DNA of 64,000 nucleotides. Source: Alicycliphilus denitrificans K601 (GTDB lineage: Bacteria; Pseudomonadota; Gammaproteobacteria; Burkholderiales; Burkholderiaceae_C). The position numbers and the translations under genes are program-made. Location of the stretch: positions 2,745,001-2,809,000 of the forward strand of contig NC_015422.1 of the NCBI RefSeq assembly GCF_000204645.1. Direction: 5' to 3'. This document shows positions 17,136 to 24,427 of this stretch, piece after piece. Numbering within the stretch: position 1 is the first letter of the stretch; each line of letters begins with the position of its first letter. The notes under the pieces were generated by a model that worked only from the letters and a program-made list of their open reading frames with translations, made no database searches and was not told the DNA's origin.

Positions 17136-17987
17136 CTACAGCGGCGCCACGCTCACGCCCACGTCGGCGGGCGGGGCGTAGTGCAGGCTGCTGGTGACCA
17201 GCGCATCCACGCCGCTGGCCGCGTAATCCGCCGCGTTGCCGGCGTTGATGCCGCCGGCGGCCAGCAGCCGCAGCCGCGGGTGGCGCGCGCGCAGCGGCGG
17301 GCACCAGGCGCGCAGGTCCTGCGGCGCGGCCTTGTCGAACTGCACCACGTCCGCGCCTGCGGCGGCCGCGCGCAGCGCCTCGTCGAGCGAATGCGCCTCG
17401 ATCACGCATTTCTTCTCGGCCAGCGCGTGCGCCACGGCGGCCAGGCGCTCGGCCACGCCGTCCCAGCCGCCGAGCAGCGCGCGGTGCTGGGGGAAGACCA
17501 GCACCGTCTCGCCCACGCCCAGCCGATGCGGGAACGCGCCGCCGCTCAAGGTGGCCTTGAGCGCGATGCGGCGCAGCCCCGGCGCATGCTTGCGCGTGGT
17601 GAGCACGGCCACGCCGGGCGCGGCGGCCTGCACGGCGCGCACCATGCGCGCGGTGGCGCCGGCCACGCCGCAGGCGTACTCCAGCAGGTTCTGCGCCACC
17701 TTCCAGGCGCGCAGCAGGCCGGCCGCGTCGCCGGTGGCGGCCAGCAGCACGTCGCCCGCGGCCACGGGCGTGCCGCTCGCCAGCAGATCCTCTACGCGCC
17801 CGCCGCAGTGCCGCACGATGCGCGCGGCCTCCTCGGTGCAGGCGGCCACCGATTCGCCGCGCACCGTGAAGCGCATGCGCGCGGGCTGGCCGCCCACGGC
17901 GAGCAGGTGGGTGGTCAGGTCCACGAGCGGCGCGTCCTCGGCGATCCAGGCGTCGATCGTGGCGTGGTCGAAAAACACGGAATTCAT
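17136..17987 (-). CDS. modD: ModD, quinolinate-phosphoribosyltransferase-like protein of molybdenum operons
   Basis: 283-residue member of the ModD family, homologous to nicotinate-nucleotide pyrophosphorylase (NadC fold) and found almost only beside molybdate transport genes; its substrate is not established. NadC-like motifs include NLLEYACGVAGATARMV, TTRKHAPGLRRIALKA and the C-terminal barrel with AAGGINAGNAADYAASGVDA. The ATG at 17987 overlaps the modB stop as ATGA, which fixes the start; an ATG at 17999 is also in frame. The order modA-modB-modD-modE supports a role in molybdenum or pterin metabolism. Function beyond that is inference. Confidence 0.92.
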   Translation of the reverse strand: MNSVFFDHATIDAWIAEDAPLVDLTTHLLAVGGQPARMRFTVRGESVAACTEEAARIVRHCGGRVEDLLASGTPVAAGDVLLAATGDAAGLLRAWKVAQNLLEYACGVAGATARMVRAVQAAAPGVAVLTTRKHAPGLRRIALKATLSGGAFPHRLGVGETVLVFPQHRALLGGWDGVAERLAAVAHALAEKKCVIEAHSLDEALRAAAAGADVVQFDKAAPQDLRAWCPPLRARHPRLRLLAAGGINAGNAADYAASGVDALVTSSLHYAPPADVGVSVAPL

Positions 17988-18646
17988 AGCGCTCCCCATC
18001 GGCGTAGTACGAAGAAAGCCAGCGCGGCGATGCCCGCCAGCAGCAGCGACAGCGTGTTGGCGCAGGCCAGGTTGCCGTCCATGACGTGGTTGTAGATGGC
18101 CAGCGACAGCGTCTCGGTGCGCCCGGCGATGTTGCCGCCCAGCATGAGCGACAGCCCCACCTCGCCCAGAGCGCGCCCGCCGGCCAGCACCAGCCCTGCC
18201 GCCACGCCCCGGCGCGCCAGCGGCACGTCGATGCGCCAGAACACGCTCCAGGGCCGGTGCCCGAGCAAGGCCGCGGCCTCGCGCAGGCGCGGCGGTATGC
18301 CCGCGAATGCCGCCTGCGCGGGCTTGACCATGAGCGGCAGCCCGGCGACGAAGGCCGCGATCACCAACCCCGTCTGCGTGAACACGATCTCGGGCCGCAG
18401 CGGCGGCGGCAGCCACTGCGTGAGCCAGCCCTGGCGCCCGAGCAGCAACAGCAGGCCGTAGCCCAGCACGATGGGCGGAAACACCAGCGGCAGCGTGACG
18501 AGCGCGTCGAGCAGCCCACGCCCCGCGAAGCGCCTGCGCGCGAGCAGCCACGCCAGCGCCGTGCCCAGCACGAGCTGCAGGCCCATGCTCCACGCCACCA
18601 CGCCGAAGGTCAGCAGCAGGGGCGCACCCGGACAGCCGTCCAGCAT
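17984..18646 (-). CDS. modB: Molybdate ABC importer permease
   Basis: Inner-membrane permease, 220 residues with about five to six helices, of the ModB/CysW superfamily. The ATPase-contact loop is in GGRALGEVGLSLMLGGNIAG. Its ATG directly follows the modA stop (TAAATG) and its end overlaps modD. The partner ATPase modC, normally the third gene of modABC, is absent from this operon. The nearest ATPase gene is the BtuD/FecE-like one at 20963-21724, normally matched to a different permease fold. ModC may be encoded elsewhere. Confidence 0.93.
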   Translation of the reverse strand: MLDGCPGAPLLLTFGVVAWSMGLQLVLGTALAWLLARRRFAGRGLLDALVTLPLVFPPIVLGYGLLLLLGRQGWLTQWLPPPLRPEIVFTQTGLVIAAFVAGLPLMVKPAQAAFAGIPPRLREAAALLGHRPWSVFWRIDVPLARRGVAAGLVLAGGRALGEVGLSLMLGGNIAGRTETLSLAIYNHVMDGNLACANTLSLLLAGIAALAFFVLRRWGAL

Positions 18647-19363
18647 TTACATGCCGTGGCGTTCGAGCACCTGCCGCGCGGCGGGCGATGCCAGGTAGTT
18701 GAGGAAGGCCCGCGCGGCGGCCCCGCCGGCGCGCCCCTTGAGCACGCCCACGCTCAGCTCGATGGGGTCGTAGCAGTCCTGCGGCGCGTCGATGGCCGCT
18801 CCCGCGCGCCCCTGCAGCGCCAGCGCCTCGGTGCGGTTGAGGAAGCCCGCATCCACCTCGCCCGTGGCGACATAGGCGCTCACCTGGGGCACGGTGGCGA
18901 CCTCCACGAGCCGCCCGGCCAGCGGCTGCGCCAGGCCCAGGCGCGCCAGGCAGGTGGCTGCCGCGTTGCCATAGACCGCCTTGGCGCGGTCGGGCAGCGC
19001 GATGCGCCTAAAGCGCGGCTCGCGCAGGTCGGCCAGGGAGGCGATGGCCTGCCCGCGCGCCGTCACCAGCACCAGCCTGCCCGTGCCCAGGGGCTGGAAG
19101 CGCTCGGCCAGCCCCATGGGCTCCAGGAAAGCGCGGTCGCCGATCATCAGCGCGATGTCGGGGTTCTGCCTGGCCTGCGTTTCCACCTGCCTCATGTTGC
19201 CGAAGCTCGCCTCGGTGCGCATGCCGCTGGACTTCGAGAAGTCCTCCAGCAATTCCATGACGGGCTTGCGGTAGCCGGCGCCCGCGGCGACCAGCAGCGC
19301 ATCGGCGGCCCAGGCGTTCGCGGCCAGGAGGAAGGCCGCGCAGGCCAGGAAGAAACGTTGCAT
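18647..19363 (-). CDS. modA: ModA-like periplasmic molybdate-binding protein
   Basis: 238-residue binding protein with a Sec signal peptide (MQRFFLACAAFLLAANAWA, cleavage before ADALLV). The mature part has the ModA-like type II fold (VAAGAGYRKPVMELLEDFSK, ALPDRAKAVYGNAA, ATVPQVSAYVATGEVDAGFL). The binding loop reads AGAGYRKP rather than the AASL type of E. coli ModA, so a different oxyanion preference is possible. The start has AAAGGAG 5-6 nt upstream and lies 11 nt after the DUF364 gene. It occupies the same operon as a second binding protein (22778-23812), which is unusual. Confidence 0.85.
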   Translation of the reverse strand: MQRFFLACAAFLLAANAWAADALLVAAGAGYRKPVMELLEDFSKSSGMRTEASFGNMRQVETQARQNPDIALMIGDRAFLEPMGLAERFQPLGTGRLVLVTARGQAIASLADLREPRFRRIALPDRAKAVYGNAAATCLARLGLAQPLAGRLVEVATVPQVSAYVATGEVDAGFLNRTEALALQGRAGAAIDAPQDCYDPIELSVGVLKGRAGGAAARAFLNYLASPAARQVLERHGM

Positions 19364-19374
19364 GAAAACTCCTT

Positions 19375-20178
19375 TCACAGGCAAAGACAAATGCGTTCCA
19401 CCGACTTGCCGAAGAAGTGGTAGCCCGAGCCCCCTTCGGCGAGCAGGTCGAGCAGTTCGGCGGGCGCGCGCACGCGCGTGCCGCCCACCACGGTGGCGCC
19501 CCGGCGCGCGAACGGCGCCGCGCGCAGCGTGGCCGTGGGCCCCACCACGGCGGCCTGCGCGCCGGGGCGCAGGTGGCGCAGCAGGTCGTCCAGCGTGCCG
19601 TTGACCAGGGTGGTGCCGGTGGTGATGAGCACGTCGGCCCCGCCCACGATCTCCGGGGCGCGCTCGGCGGGTGCGTAGAACGGCAGCTCCTCGGGCTTGA
19701 GCGTGGAGGGGCCGAGTTCGAGCACGTGAAAGGGCTGGCCGCTGCGCCGCAGCGCGCGCTGGCCGGGCGCGATGGCGAGCGCGTCGAACGCATCGCCCTC
19801 CTCCACGCGCGCGCCGGGCGGCGGGCCGTCCCGCTGCCACAGCGTCTCGGCCAGCGCGTTAAGCGTGGCGATGGCGAGCGCGCGGCGCAGGTCCTGCGGG
19901 CGGTACAGATCCTGCAGCACTTCGGCCGCGCTGCGCCCGGCGATGCGGCCCGGCACGGGCATGGCCAGCGCGGAGCTGGGGCAGCACACGGCCTCGGGCA
20001 CGCTCTTGACGGGCGTGGCGCACAGGCCGCCCACGCCGTTGTCGAGCTGCACGCCCGTGAAGAAGATGCCCAGCACGGCGCGCGCGATGCGCAGGCGCTC
20101 CAGGGCCTGCGCGCCCAGGGCGCCCGCCACGTCGGCATGCAGTTCGGCCAGCAGGCCGTCGGTTGCGGCGTTCAGCAT
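19375..20178 (-). CDS. DUF4213/DUF364 protein of molybdenum operon
   Basis: 267-residue protein with an N-terminal DUF4213 (enolase-N-like) region and a C-terminal Rossmann-like DUF364 domain (about residues 150-265, with EIVGGADVLITTGTTLVNGT). The family is annotated as putative heavy-metal chelation; a structural homologue suggested binding of a pterin- or SAM-like ligand, but no activity is established. GGAG lies 8 nt before the ATG. The gene overlaps the 3' end of the methyltransferase by 7 nt, so the two are translationally linked. Possible roles are handling a molybdenum complex or acting with the methyltransferase on a small chelator; both are inference. Confidence 0.8.
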   Translation of the reverse strand: MLNAATDGLLAELHADVAGALGAQALERLRIARAVLGIFFTGVQLDNGVGGLCATPVKSVPEAVCCPSSALAMPVPGRIAGRSAAEVLQDLYRPQDLRRALAIATLNALAETLWQRDGPPPGARVEEGDAFDALAIAPGQRALRRSGQPFHVLELGPSTLKPEELPFYAPAERAPEIVGGADVLITTGTTLVNGTLDDLLRHLRPGAQAAVVGPTATLRAAPFARRGATVVGGTRVRAPAELLDLLAEGGSGYHFFGKSVERICLCL

Positions 20179-20966
20179 CGTGGTTTCTCCCAGGAGATGA
20201 AGGCCCAGCGCATGGGCGGGCCCGCGCGCTCGGCGGGCGTTGCCTGCCCGTACCAGGCGCACAGGCGCGTGGTTTCCGCCACGCTCAGCTCGCCCAGCGA
20301 CCAGGCCACGCGGCGCGCGTAGTCGTCGAAGTCCTGCGCGTCGGCCAGGCGGCTTTCCTGCGTAAGGTAGGACAGGCAGGGGTGGATGCCCATGCGGTGC
20401 AGGATGTTGACGAGGTAGATGTAGTCCGGCACGGTGGGCACGCTGCGGCCGATCACGCGCTGGATGGCCGGGTCGATGAAATGCCCGCCCGCGGGGTGCG
20501 TGAGGTACACGCGCCGCCGCGCCTTGGCGTCCAGCTTGGCGAGCGCGGCGGCGATGTCGTCCACCAGCGTGGCGCGCGAGGCGACGGCGACGTCGCACAC
20601 GGGCACGTCGCTCCAGTCGTCCTCCCAAGCGCGGTGCAGCGTCTCGACGTGCTGGAGGCCCTGCTCTGCGGCCAGCGCGCGCAGGGCGTCCAGCATGGCG
20701 GCGCTGTAGTCCAGCCCCACCACGCGCCGCAAGCGGGGCGCCACGGCCAGCGCAATGGTGCCGGGGCCGCAGCCCACGTCGAGCAGCGATTCGGCGCCCG
20801 CGAGGTCCATGCGCGCCACGAAGTCCCGCGTGTAGCCGCTGCGCAGTGCCTTGGCGGCCATGCCCGCGGCGCGGGAGTCCCAGGCGCTGGCGGTCTTGCG
20901 CGTGCGCGCGGCGATGGCGAGGTGGTCGCGGTACAGGCGGCCGAAGTCGATGGCGTCTATGGTCAT
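20172..20966 (-). CDS. Class I SAM-dependent methyltransferase in molybdenum operon
   Basis: 264-residue methyltransferase with SAM motif I LLDVGCGPGTIALAVAPR, motif II VVGLDYSAAMLDALRAL and a DVAVASRATL motif IV region. The N-terminal part (LYRDHLAIAARTRKTASAWD, then SRAAGMAAKAL) matches small-molecule methyltransferases rather than RNA or protein ones. Its ATG overlaps the ABC ATPase stop (ATGA) and its end overlaps the DUF364 gene, so it is embedded in the transporter operon. The substrate is unknown; a metal chelator or pterin is a guess from context. Confidence 0.85.
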   Translation of the reverse strand: MTIDAIDFGRLYRDHLAIAARTRKTASAWDSRAAGMAAKALRSGYTRDFVARMDLAGAESLLDVGCGPGTIALAVAPRLRRVVGLDYSAAMLDALRALAAEQGLQHVETLHRAWEDDWSDVPVCDVAVASRATLVDDIAAALAKLDAKARRRVYLTHPAGGHFIDPAIQRVIGRSVPTVPDYIYLVNILHRMGIHPCLSYLTQESRLADAQDFDDYARRVAWSLGELSVAETTRLCAWYGQATPAERAGPPMRWAFISWEKPRC

Positions 20967-21724
20967 GCGGTGGTCCAGTTCAAGGAGGCGGCGACGGCGC
21001 TTTCGCTCACACCGTAGAGCGCGGCGAGTGCCGCCGGGGTGGCGGTGGCGCGCGGCGCGCCGATGGCTTGCAGCCGCCCGCCGCCCAGCAGCGCGACGCG
21101 GTCAGCGATGCGCAGCGCGTGCTCGGGCTGGTGCGTGCTCATGAGCACGGCCATGCCACCTGCGCGCAGGCGCCCGATGTGCTCCAGCACGCGGATCTGG
21201 TTGCCGAAGTCCAGGCTCGCCGTGGGCTCGTCCATCACCAACAGCGAGGGTTCCTGCGCCAGGGCGCGGGCGATGAGCGCGAGCTGGCGCTCGCCGCCGC
21301 TGATGGCCGTGTAGACACTCGCGCGCAGGCGGGCGATGCCGAGCAGCTCCAGGCAGTGCCGCGCCACCTGCCGGTCCGCCGCGCCCGGCGCGGAGAAGCG
21401 TCCCACGCGCGCCGCGCGGCCCATGAGCACCACGTCCTCCACGGTGAAGGGGAACAGGCCCGCGTGCGCCTGCGGCACGTAGCCCACGTGGCGCGCGAAG
21501 GCCGCGCGCGGCCATGCGACCACGTTCTGGCCGCGGCAGCGCACCTCGCCCGCCAGCGGCGGCAGCAGGCCGAGCAGCGTGCGCAAAAGCGTGGTCTTGC
21601 CGCTGCCGTTGGCGCCCAGCAGGCACAGCACCTCGCCGGGCGCAAGCGCGAAGGCCAGCCCCTGCGCCACGCAGCGCCGGCCGTGGCCGATGGACAGGCT
21701 CTGCGCCTGCAGCACCACGCTCAT
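20963..21724 (-). CDS. FecE/BtuD-type ABC ATPase (MolA-like)
   Basis: 253-residue ATPase of the vitamin B12/siderophore/molybdate (type II importer) class. Walker A GANGSGKTTLL, signature ISGGERQLALIARAL, Walker B LLVMDEPTASLDFGN, switch STHQPEHAL. It overlaps both the permease gene upstream and the methyltransferase downstream by ATGA. Co-occurrence with modA, modB, modD, modE and ModE boxes points to molybdate or tungstate, like Haemophilus MolBCA, rather than iron. It is the only ABC ATPase gene in an operon that encodes two different permeases. Confidence 0.9.
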   Translation of the reverse strand: MSVVLQAQSLSIGHGRRCVAQGLAFALAPGEVLCLLGANGSGKTTLLRTLLGLLPPLAGEVRCRGQNVVAWPRAAFARHVGYVPQAHAGLFPFTVEDVVLMGRAARVGRFSAPGAADRQVARHCLELLGIARLRASVYTAISGGERQLALIARALAQEPSLLVMDEPTASLDFGNQIRVLEHIGRLRAGGMAVLMSTHQPEHALRIADRVALLGGGRLQAIGAPRATATPAALAALYGVSESAVAASLNWTTA

Positions 21725-22788
21725 TCGCGCCCTCCCGAGCGGGCCAGCAGGAGCAGGAAGAACGGCGCGCCCACCAGCGCGGTGAGGATGCCCAGCGGCA
21801 GCTCGATCGGCGCCGCGGTGCGCGCCAGCGTGTCCGCCGCCACCAGGAAGCCCCCGCCCAGCAGCAGCGACGCGGGCAGCAGCCGCGAGAACTCCGGCCC
21901 CACCAGTAGCCGCGCCACGTGCGGCACCACCAGGCCCACCCAGCCCACGATGCCCGCGAGCGACACCGCCGCCGCCGTGGCCAGCGTGGCCGCGGCCACC
22001 AGCGCCAGGCGCAGGCGCCGCACGGCCACGCCCAGCGCCTGCGCCTCCTCGTCGGGCAGGGACAGCAGGTTGATGCGCCAGCGCAGCAGCGCCAGCGGCA
22101 CCAGGCCCGCGAGCAGCGCGGGCGCGGTGGCTTTCAGGTCCGCGGGCGTGACCGCGTTCAGCCCGCCCAGCAGCCAGAAGGTGATGGTGGGCAACTGCGT
22201 GGCGGGGTCGGCCAGAATCTTCACGAGCGCGATGCCCGCGCCCAGCAGCGCGCCCACGGCCACGCCCGCGAGCACCAGCACCAGCACCGGGTCGTGCCGC
22301 CGCACCAGGCCCGCCACCGCGAGCACCGCCCCCACGGCCAGCAGCCCGCCCGCGAAGGCCAGCGCCTGCACCGCCGCGATCGGCAGGCCCAGGTAGATGG
22401 CCGCCACCGCGCCCAACCCCGCGCCGGCCGACACGCCCAGGATGTCGGGCGAGACCAGCGGGTTGCGGAACATGCCCTGGTAGGCCGCGCCCGCCGCCGC
22501 CAGCGCCATGCCCACGAGCAGCCCGGCGGCCACGCGCGGCAGGCGGATGCTCCACACCACCGTCTCCACGGCAGCCGGCAGGCCCGACTCCGCGCCCGTG
22601 AGGCGCGCGGCCACGGCGCGCCACAGGTCGCCCGGCGCGACGGAGAACTTGCCCGAGGCGAAGGCCGCCAGCACCACGGCCGCGAGCAGCGCCACGGCCA
22701 GCAGCCAGCGCAGCGGCATTGCTATTGATACAGGAGCTTCTAGCGCTTGATGGATGGGCGCTGAAGCCCGATTCGACTCATATTCCAT
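21721..22788 (-). CDS. FecCD/BtuC-type ABC permease (MolC-like)
   Basis: 355-residue permease with about ten transmembrane helices, the BtuC/FecCD fold. Family motifs include RLPRVAAGLLVGMALAAAGA, NPLVSPDILGVSAGAGLGA and GIVGWVGLVVPHVARLL. The first 23 residues (MEYESNRASAPIHQALEAPV, SIA) are encoded by an interspersed repeat and look non-native. The ancestral start is probably the ATG at 22719 (MPLRWLL), but neither start has a good ribosome-binding site. The ATG at 22788 overlaps the binding-protein gene by 11 nt. Substrate inferred as molybdate or tungstate from operon context. Confidence 0.9.
   Translation of the reverse strand: MEYESNRASAPIHQALEAPVSIAMPLRWLLAVALLAAVVLAAFASGKFSVAPGDLWRAVAARLTGAESGLPAAVETVVWSIRLPRVAAGLLVGMALAAAGAAYQGMFRNPLVSPDILGVSAGAGLGAVAAIYLGLPIAAVQALAFAGGLLAVGAVLAVAGLVRRHDPVLVLVLAGVAVGALLGAGIALVKILADPATQLPTITFWLLGGLNAVTPADLKATAPALLAGLVPLALLRWRINLLSLPDEEAQALGVAVRRLRLALVAAATLATAAAVSLAGIVGWVGLVVPHVARLLVGPEFSRLLPASLLLGGGFLVAADTLARTAAPIELPLGILTALVGAPFFLLLLARSGGRE
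22720..22784 (+). repeat. Interspersed repeat copy 5, at the 5' end of the molC-like gene
   Basis: TTGCTATTGATACAGGAGCT, TCTAGCGCTTGATGGATGGG and CGCTGAAGCCCGATTCGACT follow in order; this is one of the clearest copies and can serve as a reference. It encodes the first 23 residues of the predicted permease when translated from 22788. Confidence 0.65.
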
Positions 22789-23812
22789 CCAGCAGCCTTT
22801 GCACGTCCTGCGCCGACAGCGCGGCGCCGTAGAACGACTGGTAGAAGCGCCGCACCGCCTCAGGCAGCGGCTCCAGCGCGCGCAGCGCCGGGTGGCCGGG
22901 GTGCAGGCGCTCGAGCAGCCAGCGCACGCCGATCAGGCGGTTCACGCCGGGCGGCCCGTCCAGCCAGCCGAAGGGCAGCGCGGGCGCGCAGTGCACCCGC
23001 CCCGCGCGCACGGCGGCGATGCCGCGCCACTGCGGGTCGGCGAGCACGCGGCGCGCGAAGGCCGCGTCCTGCGTGACGATGACCTCGGGGTCCCACTGCA
23101 GCAGTTGCTCCAGCGACACGCGCGTGAGCGCGCCCTGGCCCGCCTCGGCCGCCACGTTGCGGCCGGCGCAGAAATCCAGCAGCTCCACGTTGATGGAGCC
23201 GGCGCGTCCCGTCTCCAGCCCGTCCGCGCCGCGCCCGTAGTACACGCGCGGGCGCCCGGCCGGCGGCACGCTGGCGCGCACCCGAGCGGCCAGGGCGATT
23301 GCGGCTTCGGCTTCCAGGGCCAGCCGCTCGCCGCGTTCGGCCGCGCCCAGCAGGCGGCCCACCGCGCGCAGCTGCGCGGCGTGGTCGGCGATGCGCCCCT
23401 GCACCAGCACCGTGGGCAGGCCCGTCTGCTCGCTCACGCGGCGCACGCCGGAGACGTAGGTGGCGTCCGCCGTGCCCGCGTCCAGCACCAGGTCGGGCGC
23501 CAGCAGCAGCAGCGATTCGAGCGGCACCGTGCTGCCGCGCCCCGACAGGCGCCCCGTGTGCGGCAGCGCGCGCAGCTGCGGGCCGAGCAGCGCGCGCGCC
23601 TCGTCGCCGAGCGTGAGCGGCCAGCCGATGAGCTTCTCGGGCGCGAGCGCCGCCACCAGCACGCCCGCGGGCGGGCCCGCCGCGAACACCTTGCGCACGT
23701 GCCCGGGCGGCGTGCCGAAGCGCGCCACGACCACGCCCTCCGCACTCTGTGCACGGACGCGCGCGGCCGTGAGCGCCAGCGGCAGTTGCAGCAGCAGGCG
23801 CCGGCGCATCAT
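22778..23812 (-). CDS. FecB/BtuF-type periplasmic binding protein (MolB-like)
   Basis: 344-residue class III substrate-binding protein. The short basic leader (MMRRRLLLQLPLALTAARVR, A) is a signal peptide; the rest shows two lobes joined by a helix, with SLLLLAPDLVLDAG, GLPTVLVQGRIADHAAQLRA and LLQWDPEVIVTQDAAF. Such proteins carry cobalamin, ferric chelates, haem or, in Haemophilus MolB, molybdate/tungstate. The ATG at 23812 overlaps the DUF2478 stop (ATGA). In this ModE-linked operon a molybdenum species is the most likely cargo, perhaps chelated since a TonB receptor is present. Confidence 0.88.
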   Translation of the reverse strand: MMRRRLLLQLPLALTAARVRAQSAEGVVVARFGTPPGHVRKVFAAGPPAGVLVAALAPEKLIGWPLTLGDEARALLGPQLRALPHTGRLSGRGSTVPLESLLLLAPDLVLDAGTADATYVSGVRRVSEQTGLPTVLVQGRIADHAAQLRAVGRLLGAAERGERLALEAEAAIALAARVRASVPPAGRPRVYYGRGADGLETGRAGSINVELLDFCAGRNVAAEAGQGALTRVSLEQLLQWDPEVIVTQDAAFARRVLADPQWRGIAAVRAGRVHCAPALPFGWLDGPPGVNRLIGVRWLLERLHPGHPALRALEPLPEAVRRFYQSFYGAALSAQDVQRLLDGI

Positions 23813-24348
23813 GCCGGCACCCTGCGGCCCACGGCCAGCGTGAACCAGGACCGCAGCGCGGCCATGCGCGGGGGCAGCTCCTCGCCCATGCCGCCCGTGA
23901 ACCGGCGCCAGGCATCGAGGTGCTTGGCCGCGACCACGGTGAGCACGGGAATGTCCTCGCCCACCAGCGCCGCCAGCTCGGCCGCATGGCCGCCGCCCGT
24001 GGCCTCCAGCGCGCCGAAGCGGTTGCCGACGGCCAGGTGCACCCGGTCGGCCAGTGCCTGGCGCAGCACGCCGCCGGCCTGCGCGACGCCGTCCGGGTCG
24101 AGGCAGCACGCGCGCGAGAGCGGCCCGAGGTCCTGCGAGATGGAGAACACCCGACCCGTGCGCATGTCCACGAGCTGCAGGCGCGGCTTGCCGCCGCCCT
24201 CGGCCGGCACGCACTGCTGCGCCAGGCCGCCCACGCGCCAGCCCGCGCGCTGCAGGTCCTGGCAGAACTCCAGCACCAGCGCGTCGGCCGCGTCGCCGCC
24301 GTCCATGTCGCCGCCATACACCAGGGCCGCCAAAGGATGTGTCGCCAT
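23809..24348 (-). CDS. DUF2478 protein of molybdenum operon
   Basis: 179-residue cytoplasmic protein of the DUF2478 family. Family traits visible are a nucleotide-binding-like start (LAALVYGGDMDGGDAADALV), GGLAQQCVPAEGG, MRTGRVFSISQDLG and SRACCLDPDGVAQAGGVLR. The family recurs in molybdate gene clusters and has been compared with NTPases, but no function is established. The ATG at 24348 has GGAG 7 nt upstream; a longer frame from 24447 would overlap the receptor gene. There are 79 nt between the receptor stop and this start, the largest gap within the operon. Confidence 0.8.
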   Translation of the reverse strand: MATHPLAALVYGGDMDGGDAADALVLEFCQDLQRAGWRVGGLAQQCVPAEGGGKPRLQLVDMRTGRVFSISQDLGPLSRACCLDPDGVAQAGGVLRQALADRVHLAVGNRFGALEATGGGHAAELAALVGEDIPVLTVVAAKHLDAWRRFTGGMGEELPPRMAALRSWFTLAVGRRVPA

Positions 24349-24427
24349 GTCCGCTCTCCGCACGCAACCGGCGCGGCCCGGGCCGGCCGCCGACGCGCAA
24401 GGGCCGTCCCGCCGCTCGGGGAGACGG

